Counted from the stretch's first letter, positions 13,870 through 21,822 are shown. The stretch: DNA of 24,303 bases from an uncultured Bacilli bacterium (GCA_934098705.1 CAKOPC010000005.1:1-24303), one strand, 5' to 3'. Program-made: numbers and translations. The notes: generated from the sequence alone by a model not told the origin.

Positions 13870-15414
13870 ATGGATAGTTTAAGAGAAAAAGAGGGTTATA
13901 TTTTGAATTTATTAACAGAAATATATATATTTGTTATGGTACTTTGTTTTCCACTTATGGTGGATAAAACTGGCTTTTTTCATATATTTGAGTGTAAATG
14001 GTATTCTTATCTTTGTATTGCACTTACATATTTGATAATAGTATTTATAGTTTATTTATATTTTTTAATATTTAAAAAGATAAATTATTTTAAAGGTAAG
14101 AAGCTCCATATTATACAAATAATGATTATAATTTTTATGATTATAAATATAGTTTCTTGTTTTATTTCTCCTTATTTTTCAAGGTATAATTTATTTATTG
14201 GGGTTGGAAGAGGAGAAGGCGTTATAATGATGCTTTTATATGGACTTACTTTTTTGTGTATAACATTTTTTGGTAAATTTAGTAAAAGATATTTTCTTTA
14301 TTTTGCAGTTTCAAGCATTCTTATAAGTTTAGTTGCTATTTTACAGTATATTGGTTTTAATCCTTTTAATATGTATCAAAATGGAATTGGAACTCATAAT
14401 GTTAGTTTTATGTCAACCATTGGTAATGTAGATTTTTTATCATCTATGTATTGTATATTTTTACCATTGTCTTTTTATTGTTTTATCTTTTTAGATGATG
14501 GCTTTAAGAATAAGATTGTTTATTATTTATCTATTATTATGGGAACATTAATATTTAGTGTTATTGATGTATTAAGTGGTAAAGTTGCCTTTTTATTTAT
14601 ATTTGTTATTAGTTTACCATTTATAGTTTCTAATAACAAAAGATTATCTAATTTTTTACTTATGTTAACAGCTGTTTTAGGAGCATATTGTATAAATATT
14701 ATAATAAATCCTGTATATAAATATAGTATTAATAAACTTGTTCTTGATTTTCAGTTTAATTATATTACATTACTTTTTATTATTGTAATTGGTATTTTAA
14801 TATATTTATCGAAGGTTTTAAAAAATATTAATTATGATTTTAGAGATAATAAAAAAATTATTAAAGGTTTTTATTTATTTATATTAGTTATGGGGTTATT
14901 TGGTATTTTATTGCTTTATTTTTATAAGTTTGATAGTGGAATGCTTTATGAAATACATGAAATTTTACATGGTAATTTTAAAGATGAATTTGGAACTTAT
15001 AGAATATTCTTGTGGAAAAGAACTTTTAAAATATTTGGAGAATATCCTTATTTTGGAAGTGGTCCAGATACATTTGCACTTAGATTTATGTCAAAATTTA
15101 GAGATGATGTAGCTTTAATAGGTCCTGTTACAATTAATGATACTGCAGCAAATGTTTATTTAACAATGCTTATAAATATTGGGGTATTTGGACTTGTTTC
15201 ATATTTGTTATTTGTATTATTTCAAGTAATTTTTGGAATCAAGAATATAAATAAATATTCAAGTATCCTTTTGCTAACAATTATATGTTATTTAACACAA
15301 GATTTCTTTAATATATCACTTGTTATAACAACTCCAATATTTTATTTGCTTATGGGAGTACATTATATTTCATTAAATGATTTTTTAAAATCAAAAAAAA
15401 TAAAAAATTGGTAA
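13870..15414 (+). CDS. O-antigen ligase/Wzy-like polymerase (Wzy_C family)
   Basis: 514 residues with about 11-12 hydrophobic helices. The family's periplasmic/extracellular landmarks are present: GVGRGEGVIMMLLYG (about 115-130), SFMSTIGNVDFLSS, and the large late loop with RIFLWKRTFKIFGEYPYFGSGPDTFALRF (WaaL/Wzy loop with conserved Arg and Gly-Pro). In Gram-positives such proteins polymerise or ligate lipid-linked glycans, or attach sugars to surface proteins. It lies between a glycolipid glycosyltransferase and a repeat-bearing surface protein, which fits surface glycan assembly; acceptor and donor cannot be told from sequence. Ribosome site GAGGTG precedes the start by six bases. Confidence 0.85.
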   Translation: MDSLREKEGYILNLLTEIYIFVMVLCFPLMVDKTGFFHIFECKWYSYLCIALTYLIIVFIVYLYFLIFKKINYFKGKKLHIIQIMIIIFMIINIVSCFISPYFSRYNLFIGVGRGEGVIMMLLYGLTFLCITFFGKFSKRYFLYFAVSSILISLVAILQYIGFNPFNMYQNGIGTHNVSFMSTIGNVDFLSSMYCIFLPLSFYCFIFLDDGFKNKIVYYLSIIMGTLIFSVIDVLSGKVAFLFIFVISLPFIVSNNKRLSNFLLMLTAVLGAYCINIIINPVYKYSINKLVLDFQFNYITLLFIIVIGILIYLSKVLKNINYDFRDNKKIIKGFYLFILVMGLFGILLLYFYKFDSGMLYEIHEILHGNFKDEFGTYRIFLWKRTFKIFGEYPYFGSGPDTFALRFMSKFRDDVALIGPVTINDTAANVYLTMLINIGVFGLVSYLLFVLFQVIFGIKNINKYSSILLLTIICYLTQDFFNISLVITTPIFYLLMGVHYISLNDFLKSKKIKNW

Positions 15415-15421
15415 AAAAATA

Positions 15422-15453
15422 TTGACTTGGGGGGGGGGGTCTTATAGTATAAT
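15422..15453 (+). promoter_or_regulatory. Promoter with an 11-G tract in its spacer (probable phase-variable promoter)
   Basis: TTGACT (15422-15427) is followed by T, eleven Gs (15429-15439), TCTTATAG and TATAAT (15448-15453). The -35 to -10 spacer is 20 bases. Losing three Gs would give the optimal 17. A second -10, TATAGT (15443-15448), has a 15-base spacer and would reach 17 by gaining two Gs. An uninterrupted G11 is wholly out of character for this AT-rich DNA and sits exactly where slippage would alter promoter strength, as in Neisseria porA. Confidence 0.8.
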
Positions 15454-15465
15454 AAAAAATGAAAA

Positions 15466-15483
15466 TAGAGAGGTTAGAGAGGT
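15466..15483 (+). repeat. Tandem 9-bp duplication TAGAGAGGT carrying the Shine-Dalgarno
   Basis: TAGAGAGGT at 15466-15474 is perfectly repeated at 15475-15483. The second copy lies eight bases before ATG 15492 and acts as ribosome site; the first is a spare copy. Confidence 0.75.
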
Positions 15484-15491
15484 AAAAAAAT

Positions 15492-17150
15492 ATGAAGTTA
15501 AGTGGTTTTAGTTTTAAAAAAAGTACATTAATACTAGTTATTAGTGCCGTTTTAGTGTTTTCATTTGGAATTTTAATTGGTTATAATTTAAAATATAACG
15601 CTATTTCCAATATTCAGGGCTTTTTATTTAATTCAGCAACTGATGCGGAGGATGGTAGTGCAACTGATCCAAATGCAACGGACTGTAATGCAACAGATGC
15701 TGATGCAACTGATCCAAATGCGACAGATTGTAATGCAACAGATGCTGATGCAACTGATCCAAACGCAACAGATGGTAATGCAACAGATGGTAATGCACAA
15801 GCTACAGATAATATTATTTATCTTACATCATTTCATTTTAAAAATAGTTCTATGACAACATCTCAAAAGAATTATGTTGAATTGACAACAACTGGTGCAG
15901 ATTTAGTAGGACTATCAGTTGCCTTTATTAATGATAAAGGAAAGACATTTACAGTAAAGGCTTCATTAAATGATAATAATTCATTTAGCGTACCAAACAA
16001 TATTGATGATGGTACATATTATATTTCTGGAGTACTTTTAACAGGTTCAAATAGTGATGGTACAACATTTACAAAATATTATAGTCTTAATCCAAAAGCT
16101 GGGGAAAATTATTTTGAATTGTTAGCTAGAATAGAAATAAAAAAAGATGTTAAGCAAGAGGAATTAAATATAACATCTCTTACATTAAAAAATAACAAGG
16201 TAAATCCTTTAGAAAAAGTCTATGTTTCATATAAAGCTAATTTAGAACTTACACAGTTACAATTACAATTTGAAAATGGTGCTGAAAAGTTATTTATATA
16301 TGTAAATAGTTTAGGAAATAATCCTTATTTTGTTGTTCCATCAAATGCAAGTTCTGGAACATACAAATTAGTTAAAGTAGAAGCAATGACAAAAAATGCA
16401 ACAGCTTCTATGAAAGATAAGTTTGATGTTGTTTTAACAGTAAATGAAACAAGTAAGACAGATGATAAAACTGTAAAGAAAGATTATGTTTATAATAATG
16501 AAGATATAAATAGTGATAGAATAACTGAATTATATAATGCTTCAAAAGATGCAACTATTACAATTAATGCTGATAAACAGACATTTATTAATAAGGAATT
16601 ATTTAATTGTATAAAAGGAACTAATAAGAAACTTATTATTAATAATAATGATAATAAAATTGAATTTGTTGGTAGTTCTATAGAATCTCCAAAAATGATA
16701 GATGCTAAAATAGAAACATATAGAGTAAGTGAAAATAGTAGTATTTCTAAATTAATAAAAGATGGTGTCGTAGTTGATTTTGCAAATAATGGTAATTTAC
16801 CAGGAGATGCTCATGTTTATATTAAAGCAACAGGAGATTTTACAGGTTTAAAAAATAATGTTTTATTATATTTGTATAATGAAGATTGTGATGATTTTAC
16901 TTTAATTAATAGTAATGTAAAACTTTCATCTGGTTATTATGAATTTGATATAGCTCATAATTCTAAATATGTTTTAGTAAATGAAAAGTTAGATGATAAT
17001 TTACTTGCAGATGAAGATGATGATACTGTTACATTCCAAAAATCAACAAGTGTTAATATTTTAATTATTGTACTTTGCACTGTTATTATAATATCTGTTG
17101 TTGTGTTAATTTTAGTTGTAAAAAAGAAAGATGATAAAAATAAAAACTAA
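15492..17150 (+). CDS. Membrane-anchored surface protein with ATDxx repeats
   Basis: 552 residues. An N-terminal hydrophobic segment (about 12-31) after KK is a signal/anchor. Residues 57-101 form nine ATDxx pentapeptides (PN, CN, AD, PN, CN, AD, PN, GN, GN). The long ectodomain (about 110-510) shows two similar beta-rich modules: LTSFHFKNSSMTT..YVELTTTGADLVGLSVAF and ITSLTLKNNKVNPLEKVYVSYKANLELTQLQLQF, each closing with SVPNNIDDGTYYISGV or VVPSNASSGTYKLVKV. A further domain contains NADKQTFINKELFNCIKG. The C terminus is a TM segment (about 521-543) with a KKKDDKNKN tail and no LPXTG motif. Thr/Ser/Asp-rich repeats suggest an exposed, perhaps glycosylated stalk. It sits behind the poly-G promoter and after an O-antigen-ligase-like gene. 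No homologue is named. Confidence 0.75.
   Translation: MKLSGFSFKKSTLILVISAVLVFSFGILIGYNLKYNAISNIQGFLFNSATDAEDGSATDPNATDCNATDADATDPNATDCNATDADATDPNATDGNATDGNAQATDNIIYLTSFHFKNSSMTTSQKNYVELTTTGADLVGLSVAFINDKGKTFTVKASLNDNNSFSVPNNIDDGTYYISGVLLTGSNSDGTTFTKYYSLNPKAGENYFELLARIEIKKDVKQEELNITSLTLKNNKVNPLEKVYVSYKANLELTQLQLQFENGAEKLFIYVNSLGNNPYFVVPSNASSGTYKLVKVEAMTKNATASMKDKFDVVLTVNETSKTDDKTVKKDYVYNNEDINSDRITELYNASKDATITINADKQTFINKELFNCIKGTNKKLIINNNDNKIEFVGSSIESPKMIDAKIETYRVSENSSISKLIKDGVVVDFANNGNLPGDAHVYIKATGDFTGLKNNVLLYLYNEDCDDFTLINSNVKLSSGYYEFDIAHNSKYVLVNEKLDDNLLADEDDDTVTFQKSTSVNILIIVLCTVIIISVVVLILVVKKKDDKNKN
15660..15794 (+). repeat. Nine tandem 15-bp repeats encoding ATDxx, with 45-bp superperiod
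   Basis: Each unit is GC[A/G]AC[A/T/G]GA[T/C] plus two variable codons. The order PN-CN-AD, PN-CN-AD, PN-GN-GN gives a 45-bp higher-order repeat, copied twice with synonymous changes and then diverged. A degenerate unit (ATDAE, 15636-15650) precedes and AQATD (15795-15809) follows. Confidence 0.9.
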
Positions 17151-17174
17151 AAAAGTCATTTTTGACTTTTTTTT
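17151..17174 (+). terminator. Terminator after the ATD-repeat protein
   Basis: AAAAGTCA (17151-17158), loop TTTT, TGACTTTT (17163-17170), continuing into Ts. It separates the poly-G-controlled gene from vanW unless there is read-through. Confidence 0.8.
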
Positions 17175-17195
17175 ATAGAGTGGGAGTTAGTAGAT

Positions 17196-18020
17196 ATGTC
17201 AAGAATGTTATTTTGTGATTTGGGACCTACTTGTTATAAAATTTCGGTAAAAAAGGAAATCGCAAGAAGGAATGTAAAGGATTTTTTTAGTAATAAAAAA
17301 ATAGCTGTTTATAGAGATGGTAAACAATTACCTAATATAGTAAAAGCACATAGTTCTATTTTACTTAGGAAACTTCATGGAGTTGATATGAAACTTCAGG
17401 AAAACAAAGTTACAAATATTACTATTGCGTGCAGTAAAATAAATGGAATAATTATTAAACCTAATGAAGTTTTTTCTTACTGGAAATTAGTTGGTAGTCC
17501 TTCTAAAAAAAATGGTTTTAAGGAAGGACTTGTAATTGGCAGAGATGGATTTGATAAGGGCTATGGGGGAGGCCTTTGTCAAATGGCAAATATGATACAT
17601 ATGCTTGTTTTGCATAGTCCTTTAAAAGTTATAGAACTTCATCATCATACTGATGCTTTATTTCCAGATGATAGAAGAAGGGTACCATTTGGAACAGGCA
17701 CATCAGTTTATTATAATAATGTTGATTATAGATTTTTAAATAATCAAGATCAAGATGTTCAAATACTAGTTTGGGTAGAAAATGGAGAACTTTGTGGTGA
17801 ATTAAGAAGTGAAAGACCTTTTCCTTATAGATATAAATTAGTAGAAGAAGGACATCACTTTAAAATGGAAAATGGAGTTTTTTATAGAATATCAAAGGTA
17901 TATAGAATTGTTATAGATAGAGAAACCAATAAAGAAATAAAAAAAGAATTGATTTTAGATAATCATAGTGAAGTAATGTACGATTATAATTTAATTCCAA
18001 AGGATGAAATAGAAGATTAA
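17196..18020 (+). CDS. VanW-family protein
   Basis: 274 residues, with clear VanW signatures: LRKLHGVDMKLQENKVTNI (about 54-72), NEVFSYWKLVG, YGGGLCQMANMIHMLVLHSP (about 125-144), ELHHHTDALFPDDRRRVPFG and DNHSEVMYDYNLIPK near the end. VanW occurs in vancomycin-resistance VanB-type clusters and widely elsewhere; its biochemical role is not established, though the fold resembles peptidoglycan-binding or processing domains. No signal peptide is obvious in this short form. GGGAG (17182-17186) is the ribosome site. The stop overlaps the dltA-like start by one base (TAATG), so the three-gene set vanW-dltA-dltC is an operon; its promoter was not identified. Confidence 0.92.
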   Translation: MSRMLFCDLGPTCYKISVKKEIARRNVKDFFSNKKIAVYRDGKQLPNIVKAHSSILLRKLHGVDMKLQENKVTNITIACSKINGIIIKPNEVFSYWKLVGSPSKKNGFKEGLVIGRDGFDKGYGGGLCQMANMIHMLVLHSPLKVIELHHHTDALFPDDRRRVPFGTGTSVYYNNVDYRFLNNQDQDVQILVWVENGELCGELRSERPFPYRYKLVEEGHHFKMENGVFYRISKVYRIVIDRETNKEIKKELILDNHSEVMYDYNLIPKDEIED

Positions 18021-19423
18021 TGAAACTTAATTTTATAAATTTGCATAATACAAAAAAAGTGGCGTATAAAGTTTTAAATAATGCTATAACATACAAAGAA
18101 TTAATAAAATTATCAAATTATTATGGAAATCTATTAAAAAGAGAAGGCACATCACCAGTTATAATAATTGGTAATAAAAGTATTGATAATTTTGTTTCAA
18201 TATTTTCGTGTATTAAAGCTCACAGATGTTATATACCAGTAGATGATAATATACCTACTCAAAGATTAAAAGAGATAATTAATATAACTGGAGCAAAACT
18301 TATACTAAGTGAAAATAAGGTGGATTCATTTTATAATATAAATATATGTTCTTTAAAAGATTTAATTAAATATTCTAGTTTTAAAAAACATAAAATAAGA
18401 AAAAAATATGTATATATGATTTCAACAAGTGGTACAACAGGAATACCTAAATGTGTATCGATTTCTTATGAAAATTTAAATAATTTTTGTAAGTTTATAA
18501 ATAATATTTATCCATTATCTAAATATAAAAATATAAATGTGTTAAATACTGCTATGTTTAGTTTTGATCTTAGTGTTTGTGATATATTTTATTCGGTAAC
18601 TAACAATCATACTCTCGTTGCTTTAACTAAAGATGAGATAGATGATTATAATAAAATATTTGATGTTATAAAAAGTAATAATATAAATTTAATAGTACAA
18701 ACGCCTACATTTATGAAATTGTTATTATTAAATAAAGAATTTAATAGTTTAAATTATCCACATCTTAAATGTTTATATTTTTGTGGTGAAAAACTTGATA
18801 AAGAACTTGTGAGTACTATTTTTGCAAGATTTACTGATATAAAAATAATAAATGCTTATGGTCCTACTGAAGCAACAAGTGCTGTAAGTGCTGTTTTGAT
18901 AACAAAAGATATGTTATCACTTGATATATTACCTGTTGGGGATATTAATACATCTGCTACCACTATTGATATAGTAAATGATGAAATAATTTTAAAGGGA
19001 AAAAGTGTTTTTGATGGATATTTAAACTTTGATTCTTTAAATCATTATAAGGAAAATGGTATTAATTGTTATAAAACTGGAGATACTGGATATATACAGA
19101 ATAATATGTTATATTGTAAGGGCAGAATTGATAGCCAAATAAAATATAAAGGATATAGAATAGAAATTTTGGATATAGAAAATAATATTAAAAGTATTAA
19201 AGGTGTAAAAGATTGTTTTGTTATTCCAAAATATGATAATAATACAGTGAAGTTAATAAAAGCATTTGTTATTTTAGAGGATAATAATTCTTTAATTGAT
19301 ATAAAAAGTATTCTTAAAACTAAAATCCCAAGTTATATGATTCCAAAAGTTATAAAAATAATAAATAAAATACCAATGAATAAAAATGGTAAAGTTGATA
19401 AGGGGGCATTAGATAATTTATGA
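18020..19423 (+). CDS. dltA: D-alanine--carrier protein ligase (DltA-like adenylation enzyme)
   Basis: 467 residues. All adenylation-domain core motifs are present: A3 STSGTTGIPK (135-144), A5 NAYGPTE (278-284), A7 YKTGD (351-355), A8 GRIDSQIKYKGYRIE (368-382) and A10 NKNGK with the catalytic Lys458. YFCGE (253-257) keeps the Cys that in DltA lines the pocket and favours D-alanine. The reaction is ATP + D-Ala to D-Ala-AMP, then transfer to the phosphopantetheine arm of the carrier encoded next. It is about 40 residues shorter than Bacillus DltA, mainly at the N terminus and loops. Canonical dltB (MBOAT) and dltD are not present in the window. Overlaps: one base with vanW, four with dltC. Confidence 0.87.
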   Translation: MKLNFINLHNTKKVAYKVLNNAITYKELIKLSNYYGNLLKREGTSPVIIIGNKSIDNFVSIFSCIKAHRCYIPVDDNIPTQRLKEIINITGAKLILSENKVDSFYNINICSLKDLIKYSSFKKHKIRKKYVYMISTSGTTGIPKCVSISYENLNNFCKFINNIYPLSKYKNINVLNTAMFSFDLSVCDIFYSVTNNHTLVALTKDEIDDYNKIFDVIKSNNINLIVQTPTFMKLLLLNKEFNSLNYPHLKCLYFCGEKLDKELVSTIFARFTDIKIINAYGPTEATSAVSAVLITKDMLSLDILPVGDINTSATTIDIVNDEIILKGKSVFDGYLNFDSLNHYKENGINCYKTGDTGYIQNNMLYCKGRIDSQIKYKGYRIEILDIENNIKSIKGVKDCFVIPKYDNNTVKLIKAFVILEDNNSLIDIKSILKTKIPSYMIPKVIKIINKIPMNKNGKVDKGALDNL

Positions 19424-19644
19424 TAGATATAAATAAAATATTGTATGAAATATGTGAAGATGAAAATGTGTTTAATGATGATTTTGATTTGATAGATAGT
19501 GGTCTTTTAGATTCGTATGCTTTCATATCATTATTTTCTAAACTTGAGGATAATGGAATAGTTATTTATCCAACAAGAATTGATAGAGAAAGACTTAGAA
19601 CTCCAAAACTTATAAAATTACTTGTTAAAGAATATAAAAAATAA
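19420..19644 (+). CDS. dltC: D-alanyl carrier protein (DltC-like)
   Basis: 74-residue acyl-carrier-type protein. The phosphopantetheine site is DSGLLDSYAFISL with Ser32; DltC carries the same LLDS rather than the DSL of ordinary ACPs. The next helix, IVIYPTRIDRERLRTPKLIKLL, follows DltC's ..FDR..W.TP..I pattern. It starts at the ATGA overlap with dltA and would carry the activated D-Ala. The final acceptor (teichoic acid, another polymer, or something linked to VanW) is not shown by this locus because the membrane transferase is missing. Confidence 0.85.
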   Translation: MIDINKILYEICEDENVFNDDFDLIDSGLLDSYAFISLFSKLEDNGIVIYPTRIDRERLRTPKLIKLLVKEYKK

Positions 19645-19678
19645 GAATTCAAAAATGTTTTATTTGAATTCTTTTTTG
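19643..19678. terminator. Terminator shared by dltC and the convergent PrsW-like gene
   Basis: AAGAATTCAAA (19643-19653) pairs perfectly with TTTGAATTCTT (19663-19673), followed by Ts. It overlaps the final codons of the minus-strand gene. Confidence 0.85.
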
Positions 19679-20376
19679 TTTTTACGAACTAATAATATAA
19701 TTTTATATGATAGTAATATTAATAAAACTAAATATGTTATAAATATAATTATATTAAATATTTTATTACTATTAAGCAATATAAAGTTATATAGAAAATG
19801 TAATATTATAGGGATTATTATACTTAATATAATATATTTTTTGGTTTTTCCATTTTTTTTATAACTTTCAAGTTTAGCAATAGATATAAGATAACCACTA
19901 AATATGCCAAAACATATGTGTGCTGGAATTGATGTAATACTCCTTGTAAAAATTGGTAATAAGCCATAACTATTAAACTGAATTTGATAAATAATATTTT
20001 CAAAAGTTGAAAAGCCAAGTGCTACATAGGAAAAGTATAATATGCCATCATACAGATAATTAAAATTTTTGTCTTTCCAAACTATCATATAACCAATTAT
20101 AAATTTTGCTAATTCTTCTACCATAGATATTACAAATAAAAGTCTTATTATGATTTGCATTAAGTTTAAACTATATATATTATCATTTAAAAATGGAATA
20201 TATGTTTTTAGTGTCATAATTATTAAAGAAGAAATAATGCATGACGATATACCTCCAATAAATAAAGTTAATAAAAGATTTATAGGTTCTTTTTCAACTT
20301 TATCTTGTTTATATAAAAACCACATAAAAAAAATACTAGGAACTAAACATATAGTAATTAAAGTGATTTGATTCAT
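19660..20376 (-). CDS. PrsW-family intramembrane protease
   Basis: 238 residues from the minus-strand ATG at 20376; a longer reading frame would run into the tRNA-Arg and is rejected. About 7-8 membrane helices carry the PrsW/CAAX-protease-like motifs: MVEELAKF with Glu87-Glu88, ALGFSTFENI with Glu126, SIPAHICFGIFSGY with His153, and a late HFLYNF. These acidic and His residues coordinate the catalytic metal. In B. subtilis PrsW starts cleavage of the anti-sigma factor RsiW; the target here is unknown and no RsiW-like gene is in the window. It is probably co-transcribed with the tRNA upstream (24-base gap). Confidence 0.85.
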   Translation of the reverse strand: MNQITLITICLVPSIFFMWFLYKQDKVEKEPINLLLTLFIGGISSCIISSLIIMTLKTYIPFLNDNIYSLNLMQIIIRLLFVISMVEELAKFIIGYMIVWKDKNFNYLYDGILYFSYVALGFSTFENIIYQIQFNSYGLLPIFTRSITSIPAHICFGIFSGYLISIAKLESYKKNGKTKKYIILSIIIPIILHFLYNFILLNSNKIFNIIIFITYLVLLILLSYKIILLVRKNKKEFK

Positions 20377-20400
20377 TTTATCACAAACCTTTATAAAAAA

Positions 20401-20477
20401 TGGCGTCCCTGAGTGGATTTGAACCACCGACTTACGACTTAGGAGGTCGTTACTCTATCCAACTGAGTTACAAGGAC
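20401..20477 (-). tRNA. tRNA-Arg (anticodon CCT)
   Basis: On the minus strand, acceptor GTCCTTG (20477-20471) pairs with CAGGGAC, discriminator G, CCA encoded at 20403-20401. D arm ..CTCAGTTGGATAGAG.., anticodon stem ACGAC/GTCGT with loop CTCCTAA, so the anticodon is CCT (20443-20441), reading AGG. T arm GGTTCAAATCC. TATAAT (minus strand, 20494-20489) lies 11 bases upstream. Confidence 0.96.
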
Positions 20478-20538
20478 GTCTTAAGTAAATTATAGCACTA
20501 AAAGAGCCATAAATCTAGTAATAATTACATATTTATTG

Positions 20539-20544
20539 TATAAT
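20539..20544 (+). promoter_or_regulatory. -10 box seven bases before the cyclo-ligase ATG
   Basis: TATAAT at 20539-20544 puts the predicted transcript start at about 20551, next to ATG 20552; there is no Shine-Dalgarno. The mRNA would be leaderless. Confidence 0.5.
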
Positions 20545-20551
20545 AAAATGT

Positions 20552-21073
20552 ATGAAAAAAGATTTAAGATATAAATATAAAAAGATTAGAAAAAAGATAA
20601 AAAATAAGTTTTTAAAAGATAAAATAATATATTATAAAATAATTACTAAAAAAGAGGTAAAAGAAGCTTCTTTAATACTTATATATGTATCATGTAATGA
20701 TGAAGTTAATACAATTCCTTTGATAAAGTATTTTATAAGAAAAGGCATTCCTATAGCAGTACCAAAAGTGTCTTTAGATAAAATGGATTTTTATTATATA
20801 AAATCATTAAAAGATTTAAAGAAAGGTTATAAAGGTATATATGAACCTGTACCTGATAATTTAGTTACTTCTTTTAATAAAACAGTATCTATAACACCAG
20901 GTATATGTTTTAATAAAAAAGGTTATAGAGTAGGTTATGGGAAAGGATTTTATGATAAATTTTATCAAACACATCATGTTTATAAACTAGGTATTACATA
21001 TAAAGAATGTATAATAGATGAAGATTTTAATGATAAATTTGATGTTCCACTTGATGATATTATATATTGTTAG
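20552..21073 (+). CDS. 5-formyltetrahydrofolate cyclo-ligase (MTHFS)
   Basis: 173 residues. Converts 5-formyl-THF to 5,10-methenyl-THF with ATP, recycling folate. The ATP/folate loop signature GYRVGYGKGFYDKF (124-137), the TPGICFN segment just before it, the N-terminal basic helices and the IPIAVPKV block identify the family. Length is near the normal 180-190. The start lacks any ribosome site and sits right at the predicted transcript start, yet no better downstream start exists before the conserved region. It is divergent from the tRNA-Arg. Confidence 0.9.
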   Translation: MKKDLRYKYKKIRKKIKNKFLKDKIIYYKIITKKEVKEASLILIYVSCNDEVNTIPLIKYFIRKGIPIAVPKVSLDKMDFYYIKSLKDLKKGYKGIYEPVPDNLVTSFNKTVSITPGICFNKKGYRVGYGKGFYDKFYQTHHVYKLGITYKECIIDEDFNDKFDVPLDDIIYC

Positions 21074-21099
21074 TTTAATATTTATTTAATATATAGTAG

Positions 21100-21123
21100 T
21101 ATAATAAAACGTTGAAGGAGTGA
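21100..21123 (+). promoter_or_regulatory. -10 box and ribosome site of the two-component operon
   Basis: TATAAT (21100-21105) and GAAGGAGTGA (21114-21123), six bases before ATG 21130. The -35 is weak. Confidence 0.5.
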
Positions 21124-21129
21124 TTAGTT

Positions 21130-21822
21130 ATGCGTATTTTAGTTGTTGAAGATGAAAAATCACTAGCACTAGTTATTAAAGCAAGACTTGAAAAAGAAAA
21201 ATACATGGTTGATATAGCAACAGATGGAGAAGATGGGTTATATAACGTAATGACTAATGCTTATGATTTAGTAATACTTGATGTTATGTTACCTTATGTA
21301 GATGGTTTTACAATACTTTCTAAAGCAAAAAAGAATAATATTACAGCAAAATTTGTAATGTTAACTGCTAAAAGTATGATTGAAGATAAATTAAATGGTT
21401 TAAATAATGGTGCAGATGATTATATTACAAAACCATTTCATATCGAAGAAGTTGTTGCAAGAATAAATAATTTATTAAGGAAAAATTCTAAACTTAAAGA
21501 CTATATAGAGTATCATGATCTTAGATTGAACTTAAAAGATTCAAGTATTACTTGTACTAAAACTAATGAATCAATAAATATAGTATGTAAAGAATTTCAG
21601 TTACTTGAATATTTTATGAATAATCCAAATCAAATAATATCTAAAGAACAAATTTATGATAAAGTATGGGGAATAGATAATGAAATAGAATCAAACAATT
21701 TAGAAGCATACCTTTCTTTTATAAGAAAAAAATTAAAACTTATTGGTACAAATGTTAATATAAAAAGTACAAGAGGTTTAGGATATAAAATGGAGTACGA
21801 AGATGAAAAAGTTAAGGAATAA
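21130..21822 (+). CDS. OmpR-family response regulator
   Basis: 230 residues. The N-terminal receiver has acidic VEDE (6-9), phospho-acceptor Asp51 in YDLVILDVMLPYVDGF, Thr in MLTAK and Lys in ITKPF. The C-terminal winged helix follows the OmpR pattern (CKEFQLLEYFMNNPNQIISKEQIYDKVWG, then STRGLGYKME). Its gene overlaps that of the histidine kinase by 20 bases, marking them as a pair. Target genes and signal are unknown; neighbours (sortase, secreted protein) suggest envelope functions by position only. Confidence 0.93.
   Translation: MRILVVEDEKSLALVIKARLEKEKYMVDIATDGEDGLYNVMTNAYDLVILDVMLPYVDGFTILSKAKKNNITAKFVMLTAKSMIEDKLNGLNNGADDYITKPFHIEEVVARINNLLRKNSKLKDYIEYHDLRLNLKDSSITCTKTNESINIVCKEFQLLEYFMNNPNQIISKEQIYDKVWGIDNEIESNNLEAYLSFIRKKLKLIGTNVNIKSTRGLGYKMEYEDEKVKE

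Noticed and set aside
14900..15112. 70-residue ORF inside the Wzy-like gene
   Set aside because: Alternative frame of a clearly conserved coding region.
15660..15809. CRISPR-like repeat array
   Set aside because: Units are contiguous 15-bp codon repeats inside a long open frame; no spacers and no cas genes.
19622..19864. 80-residue plus-strand ORF and other short frames opposite the PrsW-like gene
   Set aside because: Lies antisense to a well-supported membrane protein gene, with low-complexity Ile/Asn/Leu content.
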